Under the pieces are notes generated by a model. It made no database searches, was not told where the DNA came from, and saw nothing but the letters and a program-made list of their open reading frames with translations. 64,000 bases of DNA, taken from NCBI RefSeq assembly GCF_947179515.1, contig NC_067481.1:88289547-88353546 (forward strand), in the 5' to 3' direction. Origin of the DNA: Apodemus sylvaticus. Lineage: Eukaryota; Chordata; Mammalia; Rodentia; Muridae. A program made the position numbers and the translations under genes. Below are positions 49,076 through 57,913 of this stretch, piece after piece. Each line of letters opens with the position of its first letter. Position 1 is the stretch's first letter.

Positions 49076-50304
49076 AAGAACACAAGTAATATTAATGTAA
49101 GGAAGACATGGTCTTTGAAGAACAAAGGGTCTTGAGGGGGGCATTAAAAACCGCTTTCTGGGTGGGACTTTAGGGCAAGGCTTCCTGGAGTAAATGGCCC
49201 ATTATTTGAATATTGAAAGAGAAGTTGGCCTGTGGGAATGAGGAGGAGAAATATTGGTTGGTGGGAAAAAAAAAAGGCACAGAAAGAAGACCAAAGAAAG
49301 GGCAGTTAGAGTCACAGACTTTAGCTAGGATCTAAATGTAGGAAGATGGATGCAGGAAATGAATTAAGGAATGTAATTAGGTGGTATGTTCTGGGAGTGC
49401 GTAGGTTCAGCAGTATTATACTTGTTCCTGCCATTATTAGCCGTAACTGCTCAGTCTCATTAGTCAATATGATGTCAAACATCTTACTAATGGTCTTCAA
49501 ACCTTTTTTGAGACCCACTAGATACAAACCAGCCTATATCCTGCTGGATGAAAACCAACACTAGACCGGCAGTACTTGTTATGAGAGGAAACACATATGT
49601 GAGTTTTTGCCATCTCATAGACAGCTGGAGTGACAGGCTGAGAATCCAGCCTTTATTTTTGTCACATGCTATAGGCATTGAAGCACAGATTTAAAGTCAA
49701 TGTCATTAATATCATGTGATATTCTACACTACTATACTCCTGGCTAACCAGACGCTCCACAGACATGTGGTATGCTGGAGGTTTTCTGCTTATGAATTAA
49801 AACTTTCTAATGCATTATAGAATATTTAAATGTGGTCTTCTTAGTCTCAGTTTCTTTCTGTTATTAATTTTCTAATAATAGGGGTTTACCATTTGTCTTT
49901 CAATTCCCTGTGGGCTTGTAACTTGTTAGAATGCTGCATAAAATTAAAATAATAGGTTCTGGGTAAATGTATGGGGGTGGGAGTTTTTCCAAAATTAAAA
50001 GCCCTGATATTTTTACCTTTATATGATCTGCTTAGACATCATTTTTTTTCTTTACCTAACTGATTTCTTGAAAAAGAAATATCATTATCATAAAAGAGGC
50101 ATCACCTTCTGTTTCATGGCCAATGCTTCGTAGCTATCTGTTTCTATAGAGGTACTCTGTACACAACTGCAAATGCTGGAGCTCGTGGGTGAAGACCACA
50201 GCATCAGACTGATATGGCTGATTGGGGACCGCATTTCCAAGTGTTTCCTCTCATTCCCCATCAAAACAGCAAAGCATACCAGGTTGAACTTTAGGATGCC
50301 TTAC
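49076..50304. other. Stretch without recognised gene
   Basis: Non-coding; nothing assigned. Confidence 0.4.
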
Positions 50305-50690
50305 AGTATGTATCAGTCACATTCCTCCAAGCTTCGACAGAACAGAGGATCAAATCAGCTTAAGGAAGGAAGGGTTAATGTTGGCTCACAGTTTGAGGAG
50401 AAAGTTCATCCCCACGGCAGGGATCATGGAGAGGGACCTGGAGCTTCAGCAGTCAGGATGTAGCCAGTGATAGCTGGTGCTGCTAAATTCTTTTTTTCTA
50501 GTCCATGACCTCCTAAAACACTGCTGCCGCGATTTAGAGTGCCTCTTCCTACTTCCATTCACCTCATCAAGAAAGCCCACCCCAAACATTGCCAGAGGAT
50601 ACTACAGTCTAGGTAATCCCTCTCGGTTGTTCCAATAGTTCCAGGTGATTGTATATGCTGTCAACTTGGCAATATTAAACAATCTGAATG
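50305..50690. mobile_element. Rodent medium-reiteration repeat, family not certain
   Basis: GTTAATGTTGGCTCACAGTT, GAGGAGAAAGTTCATCCCCA, GCCAGTGATAGCTGGTGCTG, ATTCACCTCATCAAGAAAGC, and TATATGCTGTCAACTTGGCA in the order of a repeat common in mouse and rat (possibly of the RMER1 or a related group). The family name is unsure. Confidence 0.55.
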
Positions 50691-51557
50691 ACTTTTCAAA
50701 AAAGGCTTAGAAATCTTTATCTTTTTGCCAGAGTACAGAACTAAGAAATACTTCAAGTGTCCAGGGCTGTTTTCCTTGCAGGCTGCCCTTCATGGTTTTC
50801 TTAATGAATTATTCTCAGCACGAATAAACCTTCAGCTGCCCCATGACAAAAATCAACCTAACATATACACAGGAAGGCCTTATCAGGAATCCCAGGGACC
50901 TTACTATCCATCGAAGCATTCTGTTGTGAATATATTTATTCCTGATAAAAAAAAAAGGGAAGAAGAGCTTGTGTTTACTCTTTTCTTTGGACCTGCTTCA
51001 TTCATAGAACTTTAGTAAAAGGCAAGGTAGAAGCTAAACAATTGCAAAAGATGAATCTACAGTTAAGGACTGATACATATGTATAGTCAGATGCACAAAC
51101 CCACAGCTGTAAAGTATGTACATTAAGTGGATACAATTTGTAGGTGTGTGGCTAAGGGATAAAAACCAGGGAGATGGATACTAGAGATAAGGTAGAGAAT
51201 ACAATAGACAGCACTGTTTTTGTTCAAGATCTAAAACCTTAGTCTTAAGATTGACTTATATAGGTTAGTCACCCCTGCCCAGGCCCACTCGCCAAGCCCA
51301 TTGTGAGGTAACCCTCCAAAATGCAAAGGTGTTTAACAAAAGCTTCCTGTTTGTAATCAAACCTTCCCTTTGTCACTGAGTATGCGTAACACTCTGCTGC
51401 AAGCAAAGCTAAACAAAACGCACCTTTTGTCTTTCCTGTGGTCTGTGCCCCTTGCTGTTAAGTGCAAGTGACCGACCAGCAAGGAAGTGAGCCTCTGGGT
51501 TCAATTTCTCACGTGCAAAGACAGAGGGACCAGGCAAAATAAAGGTGGGACTTAGAT
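50691..51557. other. Stretch without recognised gene
   Basis: Chance ORF 50725-51015 has no recognisable domain. Nothing else assigned. Confidence 0.4.
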
Positions 51558-51660
51558 GGTAGCTGTTAGGATTCTGTCTAAGCCACACCCCACAATTACC
51601 AAGCAACAACCAGGTATGCTCCTCCCCACCATTACCTAGCAACAGCTAGACCTGGCCTAC

Positions 51661-51669
51661 TATAAAAAG
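51661..51669 (+). promoter_or_regulatory. TATA box of the solo LTR
   Basis: TATAAAAAG, about 100 bp into the LTR and about 208 bp upstream of its AATAAA. A potential cryptic plus-strand promoter. Confidence 0.65.
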
Positions 51670-51868
51670 GGCTGCTTAGCCCCTCCTCTCTCTCTTATTC
51701 TCTTACTCTCGCCTCTCTCACTCTCAGCCTCTCTCTTGACCCTCTTGGGCTCTCCTCCTCTCCCCCTTCTCTCTACATGGTCATGGCCGGCCACTGCTTT
51801 TCTACTCTCTCCCTCTCTCTGCCTCTTTCTACCTCCACTACCCTCTTAACTCCCCTTCCCATGCCCTG

Positions 51869-51874
51869 AATAAA
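51869..51874 (+). promoter_or_regulatory. Poly(A) signal of the solo LTR
   Basis: AATAAA, followed within about 25 bp by TG-rich sequence. Marks the R region of the LTR. Confidence 0.6.
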
Positions 51875-52013
51875 CTCTATTCTATACTATGTTGGTGTGT
51901 GTCTGGTCCCTCAGGGGAAGGCATGCGTAGGCCTGCTGGGACACCCCTTCCCCCACACCTCCATATACCATATTCTCTAAACCTCTTTCTCTTTTTATGC
52001 TCACAACAGTAGC

Positions 52014-52519
52014 AGCTGGAAGGGATGATGCACAGAGCTTCCTCTGAGGGTGAGGAAGAATTCCCTTATTCTCCAGCCAGAAGCCTCTGAACACGTTGGC
52101 CCCATTGCTTTGCCTCTCCCATTCATGACAATGGGAACCACTAATCTGAACAAATAAGAGAGACCTGCATTTAAAATTGAGCTCTGCCATCTGAGATGGC
52201 CATGGTGGGTGAGAGACAACTCTCAGTCTCTGAATCTCTGATTCTTTTAAGCTTTAATGGCAAAAGGAAAGCACCTGTGGAGATCTTCCTGCTGGTGAAC
52301 ATCCAATGCACCTGGGCACCGCAGCACTGTCAAGCTGCAAACACTGCACAGGCTGCCTGCGACACCAGGCAGCTCTGAGGTTTTGCTTAGATAAAGCTCA
52401 GTTCACATTCCAGTTCTCCAATCACTCATAAGACATTTGGAAAATGGAGAAGGGGGCATCATGGGGATGCTCTAGGGTGAGATTAATGTGTCCTGTCTCC
52501 TTTGGGGTTCCCAATCCAG
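52014..52519. other. Stretch without recognised gene
   Basis: Non-coding; nothing assigned. Confidence 0.4.
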
Positions 52520-52625
52520 TACCTTTGCCAGTCATAAGGCAATTTGGTTTCTTCATCTCTCAAATCATAGTATTAGCACCTGTACAGAATTGTTGACAAG
52601 ATAACATTGGCCTGCCTGGTGTTTA
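52520..52625 (+). mobile_element. MIR fragment
   Basis: 'TTTGGTTTCTTCATCTCTCA' then 'AGTATTAGCACCTGTACAG' then a GACAAGATAACATTGG block then 'GCCTGGTGTTTAGTGG' follows forward MIR (CTCATCTGTAAAATGGG region to the 3' part). Confidence 0.6.
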
Positions 52626-52814
52626 GTGGAAGCACAGAATTACAATTATCTTAGTGCTTGCCTTAATACTGCTTACTATGTTGAATTGTTTGCCTCTGTA
52701 TTTCTCTGTAACACAGTCCTGGATTTACGGTGCTTCCCTAAAGCCCCTTTCGTGTAATTTTCATTAGCTGCAGAGTAACAGGAGAGGCAGCTTGTCCTGG
52801 ACCTTAGCCATGTG

Positions 52815-52925
52815 GACTTTAGCAGCAGGCAAATCTGAGTGAGGGTCCTTCTCTACCACTTCCCTGGATTTGGACATCCTGCCCAGCCTCTCATTTGTTA
52901 GATGGCAATACAAAAAAATGTTCAT
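52815..52925 (+). mobile_element. MIR fragment, second
   Basis: CAGGCAAATCTGAGTGAGGG, then CTCTACCACTTCCCTGGATT, then CTCATTTGTTAGATGGCAAT follows the forward MIR core. Separate from the preceding copy. Confidence 0.6.
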
Positions 52926-52958
52926 AACATAAGAATGATTTCTCTTCTTAAGTAGTGT

Positions 52959-52961
52959 GGT

Positions 52962-52995
<34 letters not shown>
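52959..52995. repeat. (TG)n microsatellite
   Basis: About 37 bp with one A interruption. Confidence 0.95.
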
Positions 52996-54119
52996 CAGGG
53001 AATGAGGGCGGGCATGAAGCTTACAGTCTGAAGAGTTTTGTTAGAGGACTTAAAAAGTATACCATATCACAAGTGGAAAATTGCACCTATAAAAAAATTA
53101 AAGAAAACAAACATGTCATGAAAACTTATAATAAGGAAAATTTGCCCTAGTGAGAGAGATCACAGGTCTCTCCTGAGCACGAAGGATAAATACAAGTTTT
53201 TAAGATGAAGGCAGGGAGGAGAAGAACTTCCTAACAAGCTCTCTGCATATGTTCCTCATTAGCATGACAAGCATCTGATCACCTTCTTGCTAGAATGTGA
53301 ACTCAAAAGAATACAGGCAGGGTGTCTGTCATCTTCCGTCACCTCTTAGAGCCTTGAAGGGAACAAATGGTAGTAGAAAAATCGCCCTGTTTGCTGAATG
53401 AAAGTAAAATACTATGTCTGTGTCTCATGGCTTTATCCGGGATGCAATTAAGAATGAAATGTATTTCAGCCAAAATAGCATGGTCCTTGGATTGTGGTAA
53501 ACCACATCCTTGTTCCTGTTGTGGAAAGAAGGTAACATCCTCTCTGGGTCTTGGTCTCTTGTGTACAGGCAGTGTAGGAAAGGACTCACACTACTTAGCC
53601 AAACCATAAGCAGCATTAATGTCATTGCTATGAAAACATTGGCAAAAATCAGGCATGTAGTTTTTCAAGGTCTGTGCGTTGCTGGAGGCCAGCCAGGTGC
53701 AGCTAGAGACCAGAGGATGCTATCACCAGCCGTCCACCAGACCTTCCCTTTGGTGGAAATGCCCAGGGCTTGTAAATGTGCTGCATTCTCTCTCCAATGG
53801 CTTAGAGTCAGACCCGGAGTTTAGATTTAGGGAGGCATCCTGTTATAATTGACTGGCTTTTGGTATAGTATACTGGGGTCCCATTTGCATTTGGGTTAAC
53901 CGTAAACTATCTGGACAGAATAAAATCAAATAATTCATGGGCAGCACACAGCCTGAGCCTGCTCCTGGCAATGAGGCAGTACACGTTTAGCTGTTGTTAC
54001 TAGTGTAACTGCCAGGCCCTGCTGCATTTTCCCCCAATTATTCCAAAACGGAATCAGCCCTTTCTTTTGGAATTCTCTTTCTGACAAACAGAAAAGAAAC
54101 TGTTTTCTGAGCCTTGGAA
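52996..54119. other. Promoter-upstream stretch, no recognised repeat
   Basis: Gradual rise in GC toward the CpG island. No ORF with a recognisable domain. Confidence 0.4.
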
Positions 54120-54753
54120 GCCTCCCTTCCTTATCTCCGCGCCCTCGGGGCAGGTTTAGGGCCACCACCTGGCGATCCAGAGTAGGCACTTCTGCAGCTG
54201 AGAAGGTTCCGGGGAAACCCTGCCTTCCCTGGGCTCTGCCCTCTCCTCTGCTTCGCTCTGCATTCCTAACCCTGGAAGAAACGGTCTGGGTCTAGCGGAG
54301 CACTGGGCATGCTCGCCAGCCGGGGCAGGCTCCGGGAGCCCGCAGGATGCGTAGGCTGGTGATGCTCCCCAGTTCGCAGAGCCCCGGGTGCAGCCATGGT
54401 GCATCGGGTTTAGCAGAGCAGAGTCCTCGGTGCGTGCAGCTAGGGAACCGGGCCTGCCCGGGACAAGCCCAGAACCGAACTGAACTCTATGAGGCCCGGG
54501 CTTGGCGCGCTCAGTTTCTGCTCTTGGAAACGCCCGGCTGGAAGAGGGGGGCGGGGGTGTCTCTGCAGACAAAGGGGTACACGTGCCCTTAGTGCCCCTC
54601 TTTCCAAGCCAAGAGCCCTTTCTGGGGGTCAGCTGTAAAGGCACCAACCCAGCCTAGGCCTGTGCGCGCGCTAGGGGCAGGAGATTGGCTCTCACTTCCC
54701 ACGGAGGGACAGCGCGGGAGGGCGGGCGGCGGTAGAGCGGAGCTCTGCGCCTC

Positions 54754-54771
54754 AGTGTGCGCGTGTGTTTG

Positions 54772-54829
<58 letters not shown>

Positions 54830-54920
54830 CGCGCGCACCCGCGCAAGTGCATATGTGTGTGTGTGCGCGCGTGTGTGTCTGTGCGGCGCGCGGGCGGGCG
54901 CGTGTGTGCGCGTGCAGGAG
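54754..54920. repeat. TG/CG alternating tract beside the promoter
   Basis: (TG)23 at 54774-54820, (GC)8 at 54821-54836, then more TG, CG and GCGCGC blocks to 54920. Alternating purine-pyrimidine, prone to Z-DNA. It produces long CVCV/THTH chance frames on both strands. Confidence 0.95.
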
Positions 54921-54939
54921 CCACAGGGTGTGCGTTGCG

Positions 54940-55046
54940 TGTGTTATGGGTTTGATTCCAGAGCAGGTTGCACATTGGTCCTGGGTGGCTCGCAGGCTCA
55001 GGTCGTGCTTGGGCGTCCTCCTCCTAATCGTTTCTGAAGTAGCAGT

Positions 55047-55089
<43 letters not shown>

Positions 55090-55186
55090 GCCGCCGCGGC
55101 AGCAGCGGCAGCGGCAGCGGCGCCTCCGCAGCAAAGCCTGAACTGTGCAGAAGCAGCGAGCACCGTTTGGGGAGTCCGGGGGGCGG
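54940..55186 (+). other. Probable first exon of an unidentified plus-strand gene (end at 55186)
   Basis: The 3' border is a good donor (GG|GTAAGA, 55187). The exon start is unknown and may lie anywhere in 54.68-54.95 kb. It contains (CAG)13(CCG)3. From ATG 54946 an open frame of 80 codons runs to the donor: MGLIPEQV, a hydrophobic CLGVLLLIV stretch, then about 24 alanines, then PPQQS. This could be a first coding exon. More cautiously, the exon is 5' UTR, as CAG/CCG repeats often are, and the ORF is a by-product. I do not recognise the gene; a long non-coding RNA is also possible. Confidence 0.55.
55049..55087 (+). repeat. (CAG)13 trinucleotide repeat followed by (CCG)3
   Basis: Thirteen pure CAG units, then CCGCCGCCG (55088-55096), then mixed CGG/CAG units to about 55120. 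In a probable 5' exon, 100 bp before the donor. The CAG-then-CCG layout recalls unstable repeats in several neuronal genes; 13 units is a short allele. Confidence 0.95.
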
Positions 55187-55192
55187 GTAAGA
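55187..55192 (+). promoter_or_regulatory. Candidate splice donor
   Basis: GTAAGA preceded by GG. Followed by GGGAGG purine-rich intron-like sequence. Good match to the mammalian donor consensus. Confidence 0.65.
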
Positions 55193-55357
55193 GGGAGGAG
55201 GGAGAAAGCCTGGCTAGGTCTTTGGGATTATTTTTTTTCTCCCTTCTTTCCCTCTCTCTCTTTCTGGAGGGTGTGTGTTGCCCCCTCGAAGTGAAGGAAT
55301 TTTGCTCCAAAGCGAGCTGGGACCGAAGACTCTAGGCTAAGTTCTCTCTCTATGTAG

Positions 55358-55394
55358 ATGGTGTCAGGGAGCGAAGCTACTGACCGAGCTGCTG
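55358..55394 (+). CDS. Candidate 37-nt mini-exon starting with ATG
   Basis: Pyrimidine-rich TTCTCTCTCTATGTAG precedes it (acceptor AG at 55356-55357) and GTAAAT follows (55395). It reads MVSGSEATDRAA plus one base (phase 1). Alternatively, transcripts may start upstream within the CpG island and read through 55186-55357 without splicing, in which case this would be the end of a longer exon 1. The start context is weak at -3 (T) but has G at +4. The protein is not recognised. The intron to 55187 would be only 171 bp. Confidence 0.3.
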
Positions 55395-57873
55395 GTAAAT
55401 GTTTTTCACTTCTTACTCTTTAATGCTTAAGGCTTTTTCCCCCCCTCGTTTTTTTTTTCTTTCTTCCCCTTTTCCTTTCTGTTGCTCTTCATTCTGCAAT
55501 CGCTCCTGAATCGCTGCAGTTCTCTCCCTTGCCTTGCGTTTGTGCAGTTTGCAACTTGTTTCATGGTTTTCTGTGTATTTTTTTTTCTCCCTTCATCCTC
55601 AGATGAATGCTGGAACATTTAAATTCGGCACTTCGGGAGGTCATCATTAGTTGCATGAGTTTGGGGGCGGGGAGGGGAAAGATTGTTAGAGTCGGCTGTT
55701 ATTTCCCTGCAGAAGGACTTGCCGCTTTTTTCTCTAATGTTCATCGCAATTATAGGGATTCTTTTAGGATTCATTTTAACATTGCATTGATGTTTAAGGT
55801 TATCGGCTCTCCAGGATTACAAGGCGGTTTGACTCAGTTTTAACAGCGTGACCAATGTCAGTGATTCCAGACCTACTGTACGGTACACGCTGGCTAAAAT
55901 ATTCAAAATTGCAGGAAGAATCCTTGGCTTTCTGAAAGAGAATTTCTTAAAAATGCTGTTTTGCATTACACTGCTGTAGATTTGCAGGAAGCAATAATAG
56001 ACACGGTTTTCATGTGGCTTGCAAAGATAATAAACAGATAAGTGGCTCAGTGCATCTTCTACTCTACTGACTGAGCTTTGGCTAAATTTACTTAATAATA
56101 AATTTAGGGCTTTGAAGAAGCAGGGAGGATGCTGGTATTGTTTTATTCAAAATTGTGAAACATGCAGAGCTTGCTAACCTCAGACCAGCCCTTTCTCAGC
56201 TCTTACTTGAAGCTCTTGTCAAATGGGGAGAGGGAGAATAGTTTCTGCTGTACACATGGAATGAAATTATTTAGAATATCCAGCATAATGCATGCAAATT
56301 GGACCCTTACTCTTTTCTTTAAAAAACAGAATTCACTCCTCACTCCGTCACCCTTGCTGCCAGGATCCATGTTCAACATTATTTTTAATATCATTATTTA
56401 ATAGTTCTTTGATGCAGACAAATAATTTGAGTCCTTTAGAGGATTTTGAGTAGTTACAATATGATATTTCATTTGTCTTCCTTGTTCCTCCCCTTAAGTT
56501 TTCAGTTCTAGTTCAGTAGAAAAAAAAATGAAGGGTCAATAAGTGAAGGCAAATCAGCGATTTAGCAGGAAAGGGGTTTAGGGTTTGTAAAATATCTGCT
56601 AAGCCATGAAGAAATGAACTGGTACATGGGAGCTGTATGGCAGAAAGGGAGGCCGTGCTTGTGCATTATCACCTCCAGGTGCATGGGCTCTAAACTCAGG
56701 TGAGAAGATACAGGTCAGGAATGCTATAAGTGAGGCACATGGGTTGTGCACAGGGAGAATATTATTCTGTCACGAAGACTGCCTCTACTGTACGGCAGCC
56801 ACCTCCAGAGTAGTAATCTGCCTAGGTGTAGGAAGCTTGGTTTGCAGTAATACTGTTAAACTTTGCTTTGAGACAAACTTAGCTGGTGTCATGAGAACTG
56901 CAGAAGGCAGTATAGTATATTCAGGAGGGGAAAAGGAAACCAGTTGTAAATTAAGTCAACTCTTCAGACTCTGTTTTACGTAAGAAAAATCTACCTTAAA
57001 CCACCACGCAGATTCACCTGTTCTGTTTCCCCTTGGGTTGACAAAAGCTATTCTCAAAAATTCCTGAGATCTGAACAGTATTTCTGCCTTTGTATCCTTC
57101 TAATAAAAAAGAGGCATCTTATTTGGAAAGAGAGTACTTCCTATTCAGGACTCTCTTGAGATAGCAATAATGCCATTTTAAAATATTTTTGTGGGCCCTT
57201 AAGTTTACCATTTTGATTAAATTGGAGGAGAAAAAACACTCTGCTTCCATTCAGTTAGAACAGTTTTTGACTGGAGCATTTGCTTGTATGAATCATAAAG
57301 AAACAAAACTGCATTCACATAGAGAATCCCAGTCCTCTGACCGTAAGGTTTCTAACTATCCTCTATCCTCCTCCTGTATCCATATCTAGGACAGTGTACC
57401 CCACGCAGAGCAGCTATGCTAGTAGTCCACAACACACAGTGCACGGGCACTAAGGGATAACTGAGCAGGCTGAGGGCTTCTTTGGATGAGTCCATGGGGC
57501 CAAATATGCAACTGTTGCATATTCAAAGCATACCTTTAAATACAAACATCACAATAAGCTTCCATTACAGCTGCTTCACTACCTACGAAGACCAGGATTG
57601 TGTTTAAGGAGCATGTTTCTTTCCTGCAGAGTTGTTTTTGTGTTTTATCTTATTTTGGTTTGTTTCTCCACCCCAACCCTCTGTGTGCTTTCTAGTTTCC
57701 TGGCAACTTCTAAAATGCTCAGATGTTTTTGTGTTAACCTATTAAACACATCTATGTTTTCGACTCAATGGTAAGCTATGGTACCATTCAGGTAGCTGCA
57801 TTTGCATTACCAGGACGTGCTTCTCTATGATAGATAGCATTTCTGTGGCTTGTTGGCATCATTGCTATGTTCT
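55395..57873. other. Probable first-intron sequence, repeat-poor
   Basis: No SINE, LINE or LTR recognised. A pyrimidine tract ending in TCCTCAG (55602) followed by ATGAATGCTGG is a possible cryptic acceptor. 56260-56420 contains ATGCAAAT (an octamer-like motif, 56291) and ATTA cores. Confidence 0.45.
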
Positions 57874-57913
57874 TTTATTATTATTATTATTATTATTATT
57901 ATCATTATCATTA
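57874..57913. repeat. (TTA)n microsatellite
   Basis: About 40 bp with two ATC interruptions at its 3' end. Confidence 0.95.

Larger units (their letters stand above)
51559..52013 (+). mobile_element. Solo endogenous-retrovirus LTR
   Basis: A 445-bp LTR (51564-52008) begins TGTT and ends AACA, as perfect terminal inverted repeats. GTAGC flanks it at 51559-51563 and 52009-52013. Inside: TATAAAAAG (51661) as TATA box, a CT-rich leader, AATAAA (51869) as poly(A) signal, then a TGTTGGTGTGTGTCTGG stretch of the R/U5 kind. No primer-binding site or internal genes follow, so it is a solo LTR left by recombination. A 5-bp duplication is unlike the 6 bp usual for ERVK; the class is left open. Confidence 0.85.
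54120..55345 (+). promoter_or_regulatory. CpG island with probable plus-strand promoter
   Basis: Strong local rise in GC and CpG compared with the AT-rich surroundings, from about 54.13 kb to the splice donor and just beyond. It has GC-box-like GGGCGGGCGG (54720) and GGGGCGGGGG (54549), an inverted CCAAT box (GATTGG, 54682-54687), and no clear TATA box. This suggests dispersed initiation, probably around 54.68-54.95 kb. Orientation is inferred from the donor at 55187; bidirectional initiation cannot be excluded. Confidence 0.8.

Noticed and set aside
54662..55037. Overlapping plus-strand CVCVCV frames
   Set aside because: Translation of the GT microsatellite; three overlapping frames open at once is a repeat artefact.
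55049..55087. Poly-glutamine coding tract
   Set aside because: In the only long plus-strand frame with an upstream ATG before the donor, the repeat reads as GCA (Ala), not CAG (Gln). A 5' UTR is the safer reading.
54654..55310. 218-codon minus-strand ORF with THTHTH and poly-Ala runs
   Set aside because: Produced by the TG/CG and CAG repeats read in reverse; no domain and no splice or promoter support on that strand.
55602..55660. Exon starting at ATGAATGCTGG after a TCCTCAG acceptor
   Set aside because: The acceptor looks fair, but the frame stops after about 15 codons and no donor follows; kept only as a cryptic site.
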